Shown: positions 1-12,500 of the stretch, in pieces
Layout: every line of letters starts with the position of its first letter
How positions within the stretch are numbered: the first letter of the stretch is position 1
Assembly: GCA_029721435.1 (NCBI GenBank)
Contig: CM056583.1
Location: 89,786,620 to 89,850,619, forward strand
Source: Gymnothorax reevesii
Lineage: Eukaryota; Chordata; Actinopteri; Anguilliformes; Muraenidae
DNA length: 64,000 bases
Reading direction: 5' to 3'
Translations under genes and position numbers: made by a program
The notes under the pieces: model-generated
What the model was told of the DNA's origin: nothing
Seen by the model: only the letters and a program-made list of their open reading frames with translations
The model's database searches: none

Positions 1-141
1 CTGCAGGGCTCAGAGTGAAAACAGACCCTCGGGCTGATATGCTCCAGGGCTCAGGGTGAAAACAGACCTTTGGGCTGATATCCTCCGGGGCTCAGGGTGA
101 AAACAGACCCTCGGGCTGATATCCTCCAGACCCTCAGGCTG
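1..141. repeat. 41-bp tandem repeat, about 3 copies
   Basis: The block GGGCTCAGGGTGAAAACAGA recurs at positions 6, 47 and 88, giving a 41-bp period. A shortened copy follows to about 141. The array runs off the left edge, so its full size is unknown. It lies upstream of the first visible slc23a2 exon, probably in an intron of that gene. Confidence 0.8.
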
Positions 142-1425
142 TTCAGGATGCAGGAGGATGTGCAGCAGGAACTGTGGTCCCAGGAGGGGCAGAGCAGCCT
201 GTTTTTGTCATTATCTGTATGGTTCCAATAAGCCAGGGGGAAAGATCTACGCCCGCGAGAATAGAACTTGGACGACCTGGGGCGGTTCGGTCCCCAAAGG
301 TTGGTTTTCATATTTTTGGCAGAATGGAGAGGGAGATGCAGGCTGCAGCGGTCAGTATACTGTGTGTCTGTGTGTATGTTTGTGCCATTTCCAAAGCCAG
401 TGACCTCAAAGTGGCCAAATTGTTGTAAAAGTCATTTCCTGTAGGATGGTCTGGTGCTTTGGTTTGTAATATTAGCCTCACTCACATCTCTCTCTCAAGA
501 CCAATACTTCTCTGTGGGCCATGTCTTGCACCTGATGGCCGTTTATGGCTGAAACAATGAAAATTATTCCAGTAACTGCTCAGGAGGAAGAGAGAGATGA
601 AAAGGCAGGCAGACTGATGGAGAGTTTAGGGCATTTTGGGTGACTCATTCTGGTGAATGAGTCAATTTTATGGTAGTTGTTTTGGTGTGATCTTGTGTTT
701 CCAGACCCAAATAGAAGTTTTTTTTTTCCTCCCGTTCCATGTTCACATGAGGCCTGCTGGCTCTGCAGCTGAGGACGGTGTCCTGTGATCAGAGGAGGCT
801 CTGGGTCTCGGTGTGAAAGCGAAACCAGGGTTAAGTTGGCTCATTTCGGCAATTTCTTTGGCCTGATGACTTTGATTTGCGACAAGCAGCTAGTGCGAGC
901 AGTAACGTGGTGGTTTAGTGAATTGCGTCAGAAACTGAACACCACTTCATTCTTCCTTCCGCTGAAATCATTTATTTTGTCTCATTCTCCAACTTGTACA
1001 TTTTTCTTCTCGCTCCTCATCTCTTTGCCAGCTTCCCTCTGGTTCTGCTGGCACGTTTTCGTTTTCTAAATACAGCCCTCGGTGTATCAGCTGCCTTGCT
1101 GGCTCAGTATTGTGTGGATACTGTGACCTCTACTGTCAATCCACTCCTTCACTGTCACCGTGCCGACCAGGCTACACTCCCGCGACAGTGTGCACTCCCA
1201 CCGTGTGGCCAAAGTGCAGCATAACACCTCAGTCCTTTCAGACGCTGTGGCAATTTACTGTGTTAATGGGATACGCCAGCGGCATCCAATCTTATCCGCA
1301 GAAGGCCGCTGTGCGTGCATGGGTTTTCACTTTAGCCCAGCGCAACAACGTCTGAATCATCTAATTAATTAACTAACCATGGGGTTCAAGTAGGACCTTG
1401 ATTAGTAAAATCAGGTGCAGCACTA
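142..1425. other. no gene recognised (probable slc23a2 intron)
   Basis: Only short reading frames without recognisable motifs are present. The slc23a2 exon that must precede the one at 3327 was not found here. Near 1360-1425 there is a stretch resembling the internal part of the hAT MITE seen at 60628-60834 (AATCAGGTGCAGCACT), apparently interrupted by the Harbinger element that follows. Confidence 0.5.
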
Positions 1426-1625
1426 TTAAGCCGCTTTCACATAACACGCGGTTTGGACAGCGCTCTGCGCTGGGCACAGCGCAGACTGTGTTGAGCGGCT
1501 TTCAGAGTGGGCGCCGAGTCGGGCGCACGCATGCGCGTTGTGCACGTATGTGGCGCTGGTTGCTATGCGACCGATACAGACGCTAGGAAATAGTTCGTTC
1601 TGACGCACTTTTTCTCAGATGCACT

Positions 1626-1880
1626 ATGTACAGTGACAGTCAAAGCACAGCTCTGGCAGTAGTTCTGAGGAGGAGGAGGAGGAGGAAGGCACCTGCAGCA
1701 GCAGGAGGAGTGTGGGCACATGAAATTCTCACGGTACGACAGCAGTTGGGGGAGTTTAATCTCATTCAGGAGCTGCAGTTCCCTGACGGCCGCTTCCAGG
1801 TCTATTTCAGGCTGAGCAGGGAGCAGTTTACTACTGTGGTGGTCTTTAATTGCAGGAAAAACATACTGTTAGCCTCATAG
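1626..1880 (+). pseudogene. Harbinger transposase (HARBI1-like), amino-terminal fragment
   Basis: An 84-codon frame contains a run of arginines, then VWAHEILTVRQQLGEFNLIQ, then a segment ending YFRLSREQFTTVV. This matches the start of PIF/Harbinger nucleases, where a basic stretch is followed by W-V-H-x-I and then by Y-F-R-M-S-x-x-x-F before the DDE domain. The DDE domain is missing: the frame ends at a stop and a MITE begins about 30 bp later. In intact elements the protein cuts and joins DNA at the element ends together with its Myb/MADF partner. This copy cannot do so. The family call rests on motif recognition only. Confidence 0.55.
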
Positions 1881-1910
1881 TCATATTTTGGCCAAATTGA
1901 GATATCTGCC

Positions 1911-2411
1911 TAAAGGGCCGTCCACATCAAGAAAGATAACTACAACGATAACAATAAAGATATAGTTTTAAAAATCGTTCCAACTCACATAGATGGCGAA
2001 GTCCACTCCACAACTATAATGACAACGATAATGGCAAACGATATCGCTGTGATCACTTTCAGAGCAATTTTATGAACGATGGAAAAATTGACCGCCCATC
2101 AAATCCATCGGAATTTACCGGGCTTCACATCAACATGTCATGTTCATTCAACATGGCAGATGACATCGCAGAGAAACTCATTGCATAACGTTAATCTAAG
2201 TCTAAAAGGATACCTGTATTACATTAACTCTTCAGATGTATTCGCTGAATAGTAGCTGTGAAGCGAGGCCAACGTCAGTTTTCCAACGAAGCAAAAATGG
2301 GTTCACTTAAGAGAAAGTACAGCCAATGTGAACTAATCAAAGTAGCAAAATCAGTATTTACATAAGAAGTGAGGTGAGTCGTGTGAGTCTTTCCCCGTGT
2401 GGACGGCCTTA
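1911..2411. mobile_element. MITE nested in the Harbinger remnant
   Basis: The left end reads CCTAAAGGGCCGTCCACA. The right end, reverse complemented, reads CCTAAGGCCGTCCACA. These are terminal inverted repeats differing by a 2-bp indel. The interior is AT-rich, with repeated CGATAA words near the left end and no coding potential. The superfamily is unassigned. Confidence 0.6.
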
Positions 2412-2439
2412 GGAGGCAATTATGCTATGAGGCTGACGA

Positions 2440-2600
2440 TATCTCTGCTGGTTTTTAAACACACCTGGTATTCCCAAATTGTGGGATATCTCTCTCCATG
2501 CCTGGGCTTTTTTTAATGAGATCCCAGTAGACGCTGAGTCTCGTGTCCCACAGCTCTGCATGCAGAGAGACCACCACAATCATGCTCTCCTCCTGCCTTT
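2440..2600 (-). pseudogene. MADF/Myb-like Harbinger accessory protein fragment
   Basis: On the - strand a segment reads IVVVSLHAELWDTRLSVYWD and then, after a frame change, KKAQAWREISHNLG. The pattern V-x-x-H-x-x-L-W-D followed by A-W-x-E-I-x-x-x-L-G is that of MADF/SANT-type DNA-binding domains. Fish Harbinger elements carry such a second gene, whose product is thought to help the nuclease reach the nucleus and the element ends. At least one frameshift is present. The orientation opposite to the nuclease fragment supports a two-gene Harbinger. A diverged host MADF gene is a less likely reading. Confidence 0.45.
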
Positions 2601-2820
2601 CTGATAAAATCTGCCAATTTTTTTTCCGATTCCAATATTCTCTCCTATTGGACGCGCCGAGGTGGGCGCTGCGCCCGAGTTCAATATTTTCAACTTGGGC
2701 GCAGCGCCCTATCCAGCGGCTGCGCCCTTCTCGGCGCAGAACGGTGCGCCCTCGCGCCCCGCGATCACATACACAATGAATGGCTGCGGTGGCTGAGATC
2801 AGCGCGTGCTGTGTGCGGCG

Positions 2821-2979
2821 TTAAGCTGCTTTTCCACCGGACGCGAAACGACTTTTTCGCACTACAGATTACATTCAAAGTCAGTGCAAAGAAGCGAATA
2901 ATTCACGTCTTTGCATTGACTTTGAATGTAATCCGTCGCGTGAAAAATTCGTTTCGCGTCCGGTGGAAAGGTAGTTTAA
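2821..2979. mobile_element. palindromic MITE flanked by TTAA
   Basis: The arm CTTTTCCACCGGACGCGAAA (from 2829) is repeated inverted, ending at 2970 as CGTCCGGTGGAAAG. Further in, ATTACATTCAAAGTCAGTGC pairs with its inverted copy around a short centre, so nearly the whole 140 bp forms one hairpin. TTAA lies at both flanks (2821 and 2976). There is no coding capacity. Confidence 0.7.
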
Positions 2980-3326
2980 TAGTGATTAGTTAATTAATTA
3001 GATAATTCTGGTGTTGTAGCGCTGCGCTAAATTGAAAACCTGCACCCACAGCGGCCCTCCACGGATAAGATGGAACATGGAGATGCTATTAGTGAAGTGC
3101 TTTTTTATGCTGCCAAATCAATCATTTTGTTTCCTGCCTTTCTCCCTCTCTGCATCCCTCTCTCTCCATTTTCTGCCTTCTCCTGTGATAGTCTTTCCCC
3201 CTTGGTGGGGGGTGGGGTCAATTTTTGGGTCTTTTTGTTGTGTATATGATTATATGTATTGTGATACGAGTCTCGTGCAGTGAATAGACGTCTCTCTCTG
3301 AAGGTGTCTGTGTTCTCTCTCTCCAG

Positions 3327-3415
3327 TCTCCCGCTGTTCCAGGCCAGTGCGTTCGCCTTTCTGGCTCCTGCTCGGGCCATACTGTCCCTGGATCAGTGGA
3401 AGTGTAACGCCACAG
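3327..3415 (+). CDS. slc23a2: slc23a2 exon encoding [16 protein letters not shown]
   Basis: The acceptor CTCTCTCCAG is followed by an exon that starts on the third base of a codon, and the exon ends ACAG before the donor GTACAT. It encodes a conserved membrane segment and the start of the WKCNAT loop. A CT-rich and CA-rich tract begins directly after the donor. Confidence 0.93.
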
Positions 3416-3532
3416 GTACATGTCTCCTCCGTTACCCTCTCTCTCTTTCCCTCTGTCTTCTTCTCTTTCCTTCTCTCCCTCTCGCTTTCTTTTGTTCCCT
3501 GTCTTCTTCTCTCTTCCTCCCTTTCCCGCTCA

Positions 3533-3586
<54 letters not shown>

Positions 3587-6500
3587 AGCCATACCACTAC
3601 TCAATCTGCTGCTGCAGGAGGTGCTGGTGGCCAGTAGGTTGCGATCTTCCCTGTGGTGGAATAATCCCTGATGCCCAGTGCAGAGATGGGAACACTGTAC
3701 TGAAGGAGACGCGTCTTTCGGATGAGACGTTAAACCGAGGTCCTGACTCACTGTAGTCATTAAAGATCCGATTACACTGTTCCACAGGAGTAGAGGGTCT
3801 CCGGTATCATGGCAAAAGTCCCAAACCTGGCTCTTTCGACCTGTCACCTAATCATCCCCTGATCTGATTGGCTGTGCTAATTCCTCCTCTCCCTCCCCAC
3901 CTCAACCCCCAGGGCTCCCTTGAAAAAGAGATTTCAATCTCAACGGGACTTCCCTGGTTAAATAAGGGTTAAATAAAAAAACACACACGGGCACACACGC
4001 GCTTTCACCCGCATGCCATATGCATCAGTCCTCACTACACATGCAAACATGTATTCTGAGGTCTGATAAATCAGCTGAACTGTTAATCTCTACTGTTCCA
4101 CTTTCAGATGTCCCAGAGTTCAACAGTACAGAACTGCTGCACACGGAGCACATTTGGTATCCACGGATACGGGAGGTGAGTAAAGAAAGGGACGCAGTGT
4201 ACTGAAATAGAAAAGGGGATGGAAGCGTTAGAGAGCGGTGCTGAGATGGTTGGTTTAGTCATCATGTCATGTGCTTCTGACCCACCGCACTAGGGAACTT
4301 CCTGTACCATTTCCTGTGATGCTCTGCGTGAATTTAATCTGTAAGATGTCATCATGTCTGTGCTGTAGTGTGTGTTCATGGTTAAGCATGTATGTTCATG
4401 TTTATCTATGCTTGTGGAGTGTAAGAAAAATACCTGTTAAGGACAAGACAAGCAATTCAGTGAAGTCAGAAAGAAAAGCGCCATGGGAACATATTTTCGG
4501 GTCCCCAGGAAGAAAAGGCTTCACTCTGGGCCAAGTGCTTTCTTTAGCTGTTGGGTTACAGTTGGGCTCATGATTGGGACCGTGTACTGTTTACAAGTAT
4601 GGAAAACTTAACAGCTCCTCAGAAGTGAGGCTAAAACACTGTGATCGCCATCTAGTGGCTGGCTGCAGTACGAGTTATAAACCCACCCCCTCCATGTGCG
4701 TGGATGGGACATAGGCCGCAGTAAAAAATGAAAGTATGTGTCACTTAATTAATGGTTTCAGTAATTTTAAATAGTCCTTATCATGCTAATTATATGTTCA
4801 AGTTAATTTTTTCCTGATAGATTTGGTTTCATTTAGTTATTTAACACTATAAAAAGGGACGTTAAGTCATGATTGACAGACGTGATTGACAACGACTCCA
4901 AGTGAGGAACTTGCCCACTGGCTTATTTCTGGGAATTCAGTGCTGGAGTGCAACCATTGAGAAGACGTAAAATGTTAACATCACACATGCATCAGTTGCT
5001 AGGTCCCTGTACAACTGAATATAACCCGTTGTGATTCTGGAAGTCCAATGAAAATTAACTGCAGAATAGTCTTTGCTCTGAAACCAGCATCATGTACTAA
5101 TTACAAACGCCAGTTTGCTAGCTAGCAAGCTAGTTTATTTAGAATATCACAGGTCACTGTAACTTTGGTAGCAGCGGAAATATAAAGTATAAAAATCTCT
5201 TTACTCTAAATACAGCATCATGTACTATTATTAGCAAAGCTATGTTTAGCACAAAGAACATTTTTAAGGGTTAAAACGGTTAGTTAGCCTAGCTGGCTGC
5301 CTAGCTTGTAAATTGAGATTCAGTACCAGGTCGCTTAATGAATTGGCTAGCTAGTTAGCGAGGCAGTTAGAACTTATCTTAAAGCGCATGATAGCTGGGA
5401 GTCCCTTTATCCGCAGACTGCAGCTGCTTACCTTATTTTGAAGGATTTCCTCCGGTTATTCTCTTTCCCGCTGAAGAACAGGCTGTTCTGATTGGGCGTC
5501 CCCACTCTGAAATACAGTCCACTCTTTTTAGCGGGTGAACTGAGCCACCAGCCTTTTCACTGCGCATCGTGAAATGGAAGTTGCTGTGGGTAGTGAAGTA
5601 TGGAGGGGGAGTGAGTGCAGTCCAAGAAGCTGTGTGGACGGCTCCTCCATGCACAGCCATGCGTGACATGCAGTCGCTGTACAAGTTTAACTCTGTTTGG
5701 AGTTCAGTTTAAATTTATACAGAAAATTGGAAATACTTTGCTTGCTCGCAGACTACAGGTTTGAAGTTTTTCTGGGACACTTGGAGTTGAGCTGTCCCTC
5801 AGCAATAACTTTTCAGCAAATCATTTTTCATTGGAAATAAAATATTTGGTGTTTTGAACGTCTGGTACAGAAATACGGTCTTATACTGCACCTTGCAATG
5901 GACTGATGGGAAGTTCAGTGATAGCTTCTACAGCACGTGAACCTTAAGTGTCCAGCATTTCCTTTTTTCATATTTGAATATTTTTCTTTGGAATTTTTTT
6001 TCCCCATCCTGCACACAACTGAAGTGTTTATCCCACTGCAAATGGACAAGATGCTGTGACATGTGACTCTTCTGACTCACGTGACATCCAGCCCTTGCTT
6101 CTGTACCTTACGCAGGAGCTTCAACAATCACACACTGTCTATGCTGTCGGGGGATCATGCAGTCGGCAGACAATTTAGTTTGTACAGCTACATGCATCTT
6201 GATGACCAGAAGTGGTCGCTAAAGGAGCAATGAACTGACCAAGTTGAACTGGTTTAACCCCTATTTCCAGGGCGAGGCTTCACCAATCGCCCATGCAGAC
6301 CTCTGGCCACAGCCGTAAATGACATAACTAGGAGTCTAACCCCCAGCCACAGGGCTCACAGACAGATGTCTTTGCTGTGAGCCAGCCGGATATTGAAAAG
6401 GGAAGTTTTATAGCAAAAACCCTATAATTGTACTAAGTTGGGTAGAGAAAGCAATCTGCGCAGAAATGCACCAAGCTGGGACTGAAATTCTGTGGAATTT

Positions 6501-9500
6501 ATGAAATTATGAACTTTAGCAACTCATTTTTAATGTCTTTGTCCTTAAGAAGGCTATGCAATGAAATATTGGCTTTCTGTCAGCCAACAACTGTGCAGCG
6601 TTTTTTAAATGTTTTCTCCTGATTGCAACTAACAGAATTCCACAGCAAACTACAAAACCCAAAACCAATGAAGTTGGCACGTTGTGTAAATCATAAATAA
6701 AAACAGAATACAATGATTTGCAAATCCTTTACAACCTATGTTCAATTCAATACACTGCAAAGACAAGTTACATAATGTTCGAACAGGTAAACTTTGTAAT
6801 TTTTTGCAAATATTAGCTCATTTGGAATTTGATGCCTGCAACATGTTTCAAAAAAGCTGGCACAAGTGGTAAAAAACACTGAGAGAGTTGAGGAATGCTC
6901 ATCAAACACTTATTTGGAACATCCCACAGGTGAACGGGCTAATTGGGAACAGGTGGGTGCCATGATTGGGTATAAAAGCAGCTTCCCTGAAATGCTCAGT
7001 CATTCACAAACAAGGATGGGGCGAGGGTCACCACTTAGTGAACAAATGCGTGAGCTGATTGTCGAACAGTTTAAAAACAACATTCCTCAACAAGCTATTG
7101 CAAGAAATTTAGGGACTTCATCATCTACGGTCCGTAATATCGTCAAAAGGTTCAGAGAATCTTGAGAAATCACTGCACGTAAGCGACAAGGCCGAAAACC
7201 AACATTGAATGCCCATGACCTTCGATCCCTCAGGCGGTACTGCATCAAACCAACATCAGTGTGTAATGGACATCACCACATGGGCTCAGGAACACTTCAG
7301 AAAACCACTGTCAGTAACTACAGTTCGTCGCTACATCTGCAAGTGCAAGTTAAAACTCTACAACGCAAAGCGAAAGCCATTTATCAACAGCACCCAGATA
7401 CGCCGCCGGCTTCGCTGGGCCCAAGCTCATCTAAAATGGACTGATGCAAAGTGGAAAAGTGTTCTGTGGTCTGACGATTCCACATTTCAAATTGTTTTTG
7501 GAAAGTCGTGTCCTCCGGACCAGAGAGGAAAAGAACCATCCGGACTGTTATATGCGCTAAGTTCAAAAGCCAGCATCTGTGATGGTATGGGGGTGTATTA
7601 GTGCTCAAGGCATGGGCAACTTACACATATGTGAAGGCACCATTAATGCTGAAAGGTACATACAGGTTTTGGAGCAACATATGTTGCCATCCAAGCAACG
7701 TCTTTTTCATGGACGCCCCTGCTTATTTCAGCAAGACAATGCCAAGCCACATTCTGCACGTGCTACAACAGCATGGCTCCGTAGTAAAAGAGTGCGGATA
7801 CTAGACTGGCCTGCCTGTAGTCCAGACCTGTCTCCCATTGAAAATGTGTGGCGCATTATGAAGCGTAAAATACGACAACAGAGACCCCGGACTGTTGAAC
7901 TACTTAAGCTGTACATCAAGCAAGAATGGGAAAGAGTTCCACCTGAAAAGCTTCAAAAATTGGTCTTCTCTGTTCCCAAACGTTTACTGAGTGTTGTTAG
8001 AAGGAAAGGCGATGTAACACAGTGGTAAAAAGGCCCTGTGCCAACTTTTTTGCAATGTATTGCTGCCTTTAAATTCTAAGTTAATGATTATTTGCAAAAA
8101 AAAAATAAAGTTTCTCAGTTTGAACATTAAACATCTTGTCTTTGTAGTGTATTCAATTGAATATAAGTTGAAAAGGATTTGCAAATCATTGTATTCTGTT
8201 TTTAACTACGATTTACATAACGTGCCAACTTCACTGGTTTTGGGTTTTGTAAATACTTTGATTTCTTCCACTGAAAAGGTGGGCCAAATGTGGAAATATG
8301 CAAATGAGCTTGTAGTTGTGACATCACAAAGTTACAGAAGTCCAAATGACTTCTTTACCCGCAAATCTGTTTCTTCATGCGGATTTCTTTGAGGACTACA
8401 ATGTTTTGATTCTCTTGATTCAGCTCATTTATAACCACAGTATAAGGTGTGAACTTGTATTCTAAAACAGGGGACCTTTAAATTAATGTTAAATTGGGTG
8501 ATTTTGGGGGTTTATGGGTTGGGGTTAAGAATAGGGTTTGGGAAATGGCTAAGATTTGGCTTCATGTATGATTTAGTAGTATGGAAATAGGATGTTGGTG
8601 CAAAAATGATCTCTTGGTCCCCACAAGCATAGAAAAACAAGTGTGTGTAGGATGGAGCGTGAGATAGAGGATCTCCGTTTTGCGGCTGAAGGTATCTTGC
8701 GCGTTTTAGAGACGTTCGCTCAGTACACTGATATTCTGTGCCCTGTCCCAGATCCAAGGGGCCATCATCGTTTCCTCCCTGATCGAGGTGTGCATTGGGG
8801 CCCTGGGGCTCCCTGGAGTCCTGCTCAAGTACATTGGGCCCCTGACAATCACCCCCACCGTGGCCCTCATCGGCCTGTCTGGCTTCCAGGCAGCCGGGGA
8901 GAGAGCTGGCAAGCACTGGGGCATCGCTATGCTGTGAGTGGAGCTTTTACATACATTGCGGTAAAGAGGGTGCTGCATTATTTCCCAGCTGTGTTGTTAG
9001 CATAGGTGCATGTGCTTACACGGTTCATTGAAACGGTACATCATGGGCCCTGCTTTTATATGGGTTACGGTAATGGCACAGCTATACTTTCAGATCCATT
9101 TTTCACATGCATTACGGTAGCTGCAGTCATAACCTCAGGCTGCTGCTTTTATTTTCATTACGGTAACTCCACACAGTGCAGACTCACAACCTTAGGGGCT
9201 ATACCTATATGTACAGTAATTAATGTCTGTTTCTGTAAAACTGCCGTAAGTGACCCAGTGGTTTTTCTCTGTAGGACCATCTTCCTGGTGCTGCTGTTTT
9301 CCCAGTACGCCCGAAACGTGCAACTGCCCCTCCCCATCTATCAGTCCAAGAAGGGCTGGACCTCTTACCGCTTACAGCTCTTCAAGATGTTTCCGGTGAG
9401 CTTCACTGGGTCAGGCCCAAGCAGTGACAAACATGGAGGGTTGTGTTTTGTGGATTGGTGAAATATTTGAGAATACCTGATTTGGCACTGCCTTGGAGCC

Positions 9501-12500
9501 TGTTTCTCAGAGCAGGATTAAGGAGTTAGCTGAATAAGTGCAGTGAGTATAGCCTGGAGCCTTCTGGAATATGGACTGCAATAAAAACAGCTGGTCTGGA
9601 TTTTACTCTGTGCTGTTATCAAGCTAACCCTGCCTTCCTGCTGTCACTAAGTGCACTTATCCTGCTGAAGGTGTCTGCATACTTCAAAAAAGGCAATCAG
9701 AGATGGCAGACTTCACCCCATTCACGCAAATATTAGCAAGTGCTGAAACACAAACACGCAGAGCCACTAGATGGCAGACTTCACCCATTGGCAAGTGCTG
9801 AAACACAAACAGACAAACGAACAAACAAATTCACAGAGCCTGTAAAAACAGTACTTGACGCCCGCTCCATGGGGTGAAGTAACAAAGTCGAGTTTTTTCT
9901 TGACAAAACCTTATTTGTTCTCTACAGACAAAATTGTTTTATATTTGATGCGGTCCCATTTTGAGCACTGATTTTTGGACCCTGCCTCTGCCGAAAAATT
10001 AAATCCGCAGCTGTCGTGCAAAGCAACTAGACTGTCAATACAGCTACTCACGCTAACCTTTAATTTCTGACAAATCACTCACTATTTCGCACTGGTGTCA
10101 TCTGCAGTGATTTCAGCTCGATAGAAACTCTTGGAGGAGCATGAAGTATCTGAAGAATTTTGGCAGGGCAGTGTGTTCATTAGTATTCTTTGCGATCATG
10201 TCATTTTGTTCCCACGGCCTCGCCAAAGTTTGTTTCCTCAAGAAGAACGCCCCCATCGTAACTCCGTAATCTTACTGACACTCAACTCCGCTATCCAACA
10301 AACTCGGTAATTCTGCTACCACATTAGCGCCATTATCCAGATAACTGTAATCCTGCTTCGTGAAACAGGCCCTTGCTCAAGCAGCCATTATGGTCTGTAT
10401 TTTGTTGGCGATCTTCCTCTTCATCTTTTAGGGCATCCTTCATCTCTCATCTCTTTTCCTCTCTTCTCTGTGATGTGAACTCAGTAGCTGTTGTGTATAT
10501 TTAGGTTCTACATGTGGAAGTCAGCAGTTGGTGATTGTGTGAATTTTGGGGCAAACATGTTAACATAACATGAGTGGCGAGAACAGGCCGTTCAGCCCGA
10601 CTACACCTGCCTGTTTCTTTATACTATTGTGAATATATTCCTTCAGATACTCAGTGACTCATGGTATCTAGCTTTAAGTCAAGCCTGCTCTTGAAAACCC
10701 CCAAGGTCTCTGCCTCAACAATATGGTCAGGCAAACTATTCCACATCCAAATTACTCTCTGGGTGAAAAAATATTTTCTAATATCAGTGCTAAATTTACC
10801 TTTTGTCAACTTCCATTTGTGACCCCAAGTTCTACTAACAAGACTTGGCCGAAGGAATGCAACATAATTCACTTTAATCCCTTTAACATATTTAAAGACC
10901 TCAGTCAGATCACCCCTTAGTTTCCTTTTCCTAAGGCTAAAGAGATTATGGATCTTCAGCCTTTTCTCATAGCTTTCATCTTTTATGCCCGGAATTAGCT
11001 TAGTGGCTCTTCTCTGAACTTATTCTAGGTCTCTATGTCTTTCTTTAAGTATGGTCCCCAGAACTGTACACAATACTCCAGATGTGGTTTGACGAATGTG
11101 TTGTACAAAGGAAGCATCACCTCCTTAGATTTGTACTCAATACTTTTGGCAATGTATCCCAGCATCCGATTGGCTTTTTTAACTGCTACGGCACAATGGC
11201 TAGAACCTGTGAGGGTTTGGTCAACAATCACTCCCAGATCTTGCCAATTTGTAACCTATTTCTCTCTCTCACTCCCTCTTTCTTTTCCACTCCCTCTCCC
11301 TCCCCCTCAATCTCTCCTCCCCACTCCCACCCTCCCTCTTTCTCTCCCACTCTCCCTCCCCCTCCTCCTCTCCATCTCTCCCCCTTCTCAGATAATCATG
11401 GCCATCTTGGTCTCATGGCTGCTGTGCTTTATATTCACGGTGACCGACATATTCCCGCCTCAGAAGGAGCAGTACGGCTTTTACGCGCGCACTGACGCCC
11501 GGCACGGCGTGCTCGCTGCAGCCCCCTGGTTCAAGGTCCCGTACCCTTGTGAGTCGCACTCGGGGAGTCAAACGTGTTTGCGTCAGCAGCACCAGCTCAG
11601 GAGCTGACAGTGCTGCAATAATGGAGTGAATTGCTGATTCAGCCCTGTGGCATTGGGGTTGTGTTTCATTGATTCCTTCCCTCATTCTTTGGGCTAACAG
11701 TGCTCTGCTTCATTTTTATTTTTGTTGATCAGCCCTGGAGTAACAACAAGTGCTGTTTCAGGAATTCATGGATTCAGCCCTGGGGCGAACAGCTCTGCAT
11801 AGTTTGAGTGATTCACTCAATCAGCCTTGGGGTTGAAGTCATTGTTTGTCAATGGCTAATTCAGTCCTGGAGCTAGCGCTGCTGGGTTTCAGTGATTCAG
11901 TAATTCTTACCTGGGGCTAAGAGTTTTAGGGATTCACTGATTCAGTCCTAGGGCTAACCGCTCTGCTCTGTTTGACTGACTCACTGATTGAGCCAAAGGG
12001 CCAATAGTGTTGGGTGTCTGATTCACTGATTCAGTCCTTGGGCTAACAACGCTGTGTTTCAGTAAATCACTGATTCAGCTCGGGATCACCGCTTAATTGT
12101 TGTGATTCACTAATTCAGCCCAAGGGCAAACTGCTGTGATTCACTGATTCACTTATTCAGACCTGGGGCTAACAATGCTGTTTCAGTGATTCACTGATTT
12201 TGTCCGGGAGCAAACAGTGCTGTGTTTCACTGATTTAGGTGTGAGGCCCACAGCTGTGTCCGTGTGAGTGTGTTGCATTATGTGCTGATTTACTCATTCA
12301 GCCCTGTGGGTGATATTTGTGCATTATTTTAGGGACTCTGTGAATCAAGCCTGTTGGTAATAGGATTGCGTTATCTCTGAGATTCATGAGTGTATGAGGC
12401 CTGGTGGTAGAACCCCAATTCTGAAATAGTTGGGATAAAGTGTAAATTGTGAATAAAATTAAAAAGCAATGACTTTCAGATCACATGAGCCAATATGTTG

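Larger units (their letters stand above)
1426..2824. mobile_element. PIF/Harbinger DNA transposon remnant
   Basis: The ends are imperfect inverted repeats next to TTAA: TTAAGCCGCTTTCACATAAC on the left, and on the right a sequence whose reverse complement begins TTAACGCCGCACACAGCACG. Inside are two protein remnants in convergent orientation, a Harbinger nuclease amino terminus (+) and a MADF/Myb-like fragment (-). This is the usual two-gene content of PIF/Harbinger elements. Most of the nuclease is gone and a MITE sits in the middle. Boundaries are by eye. Confidence 0.55.
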
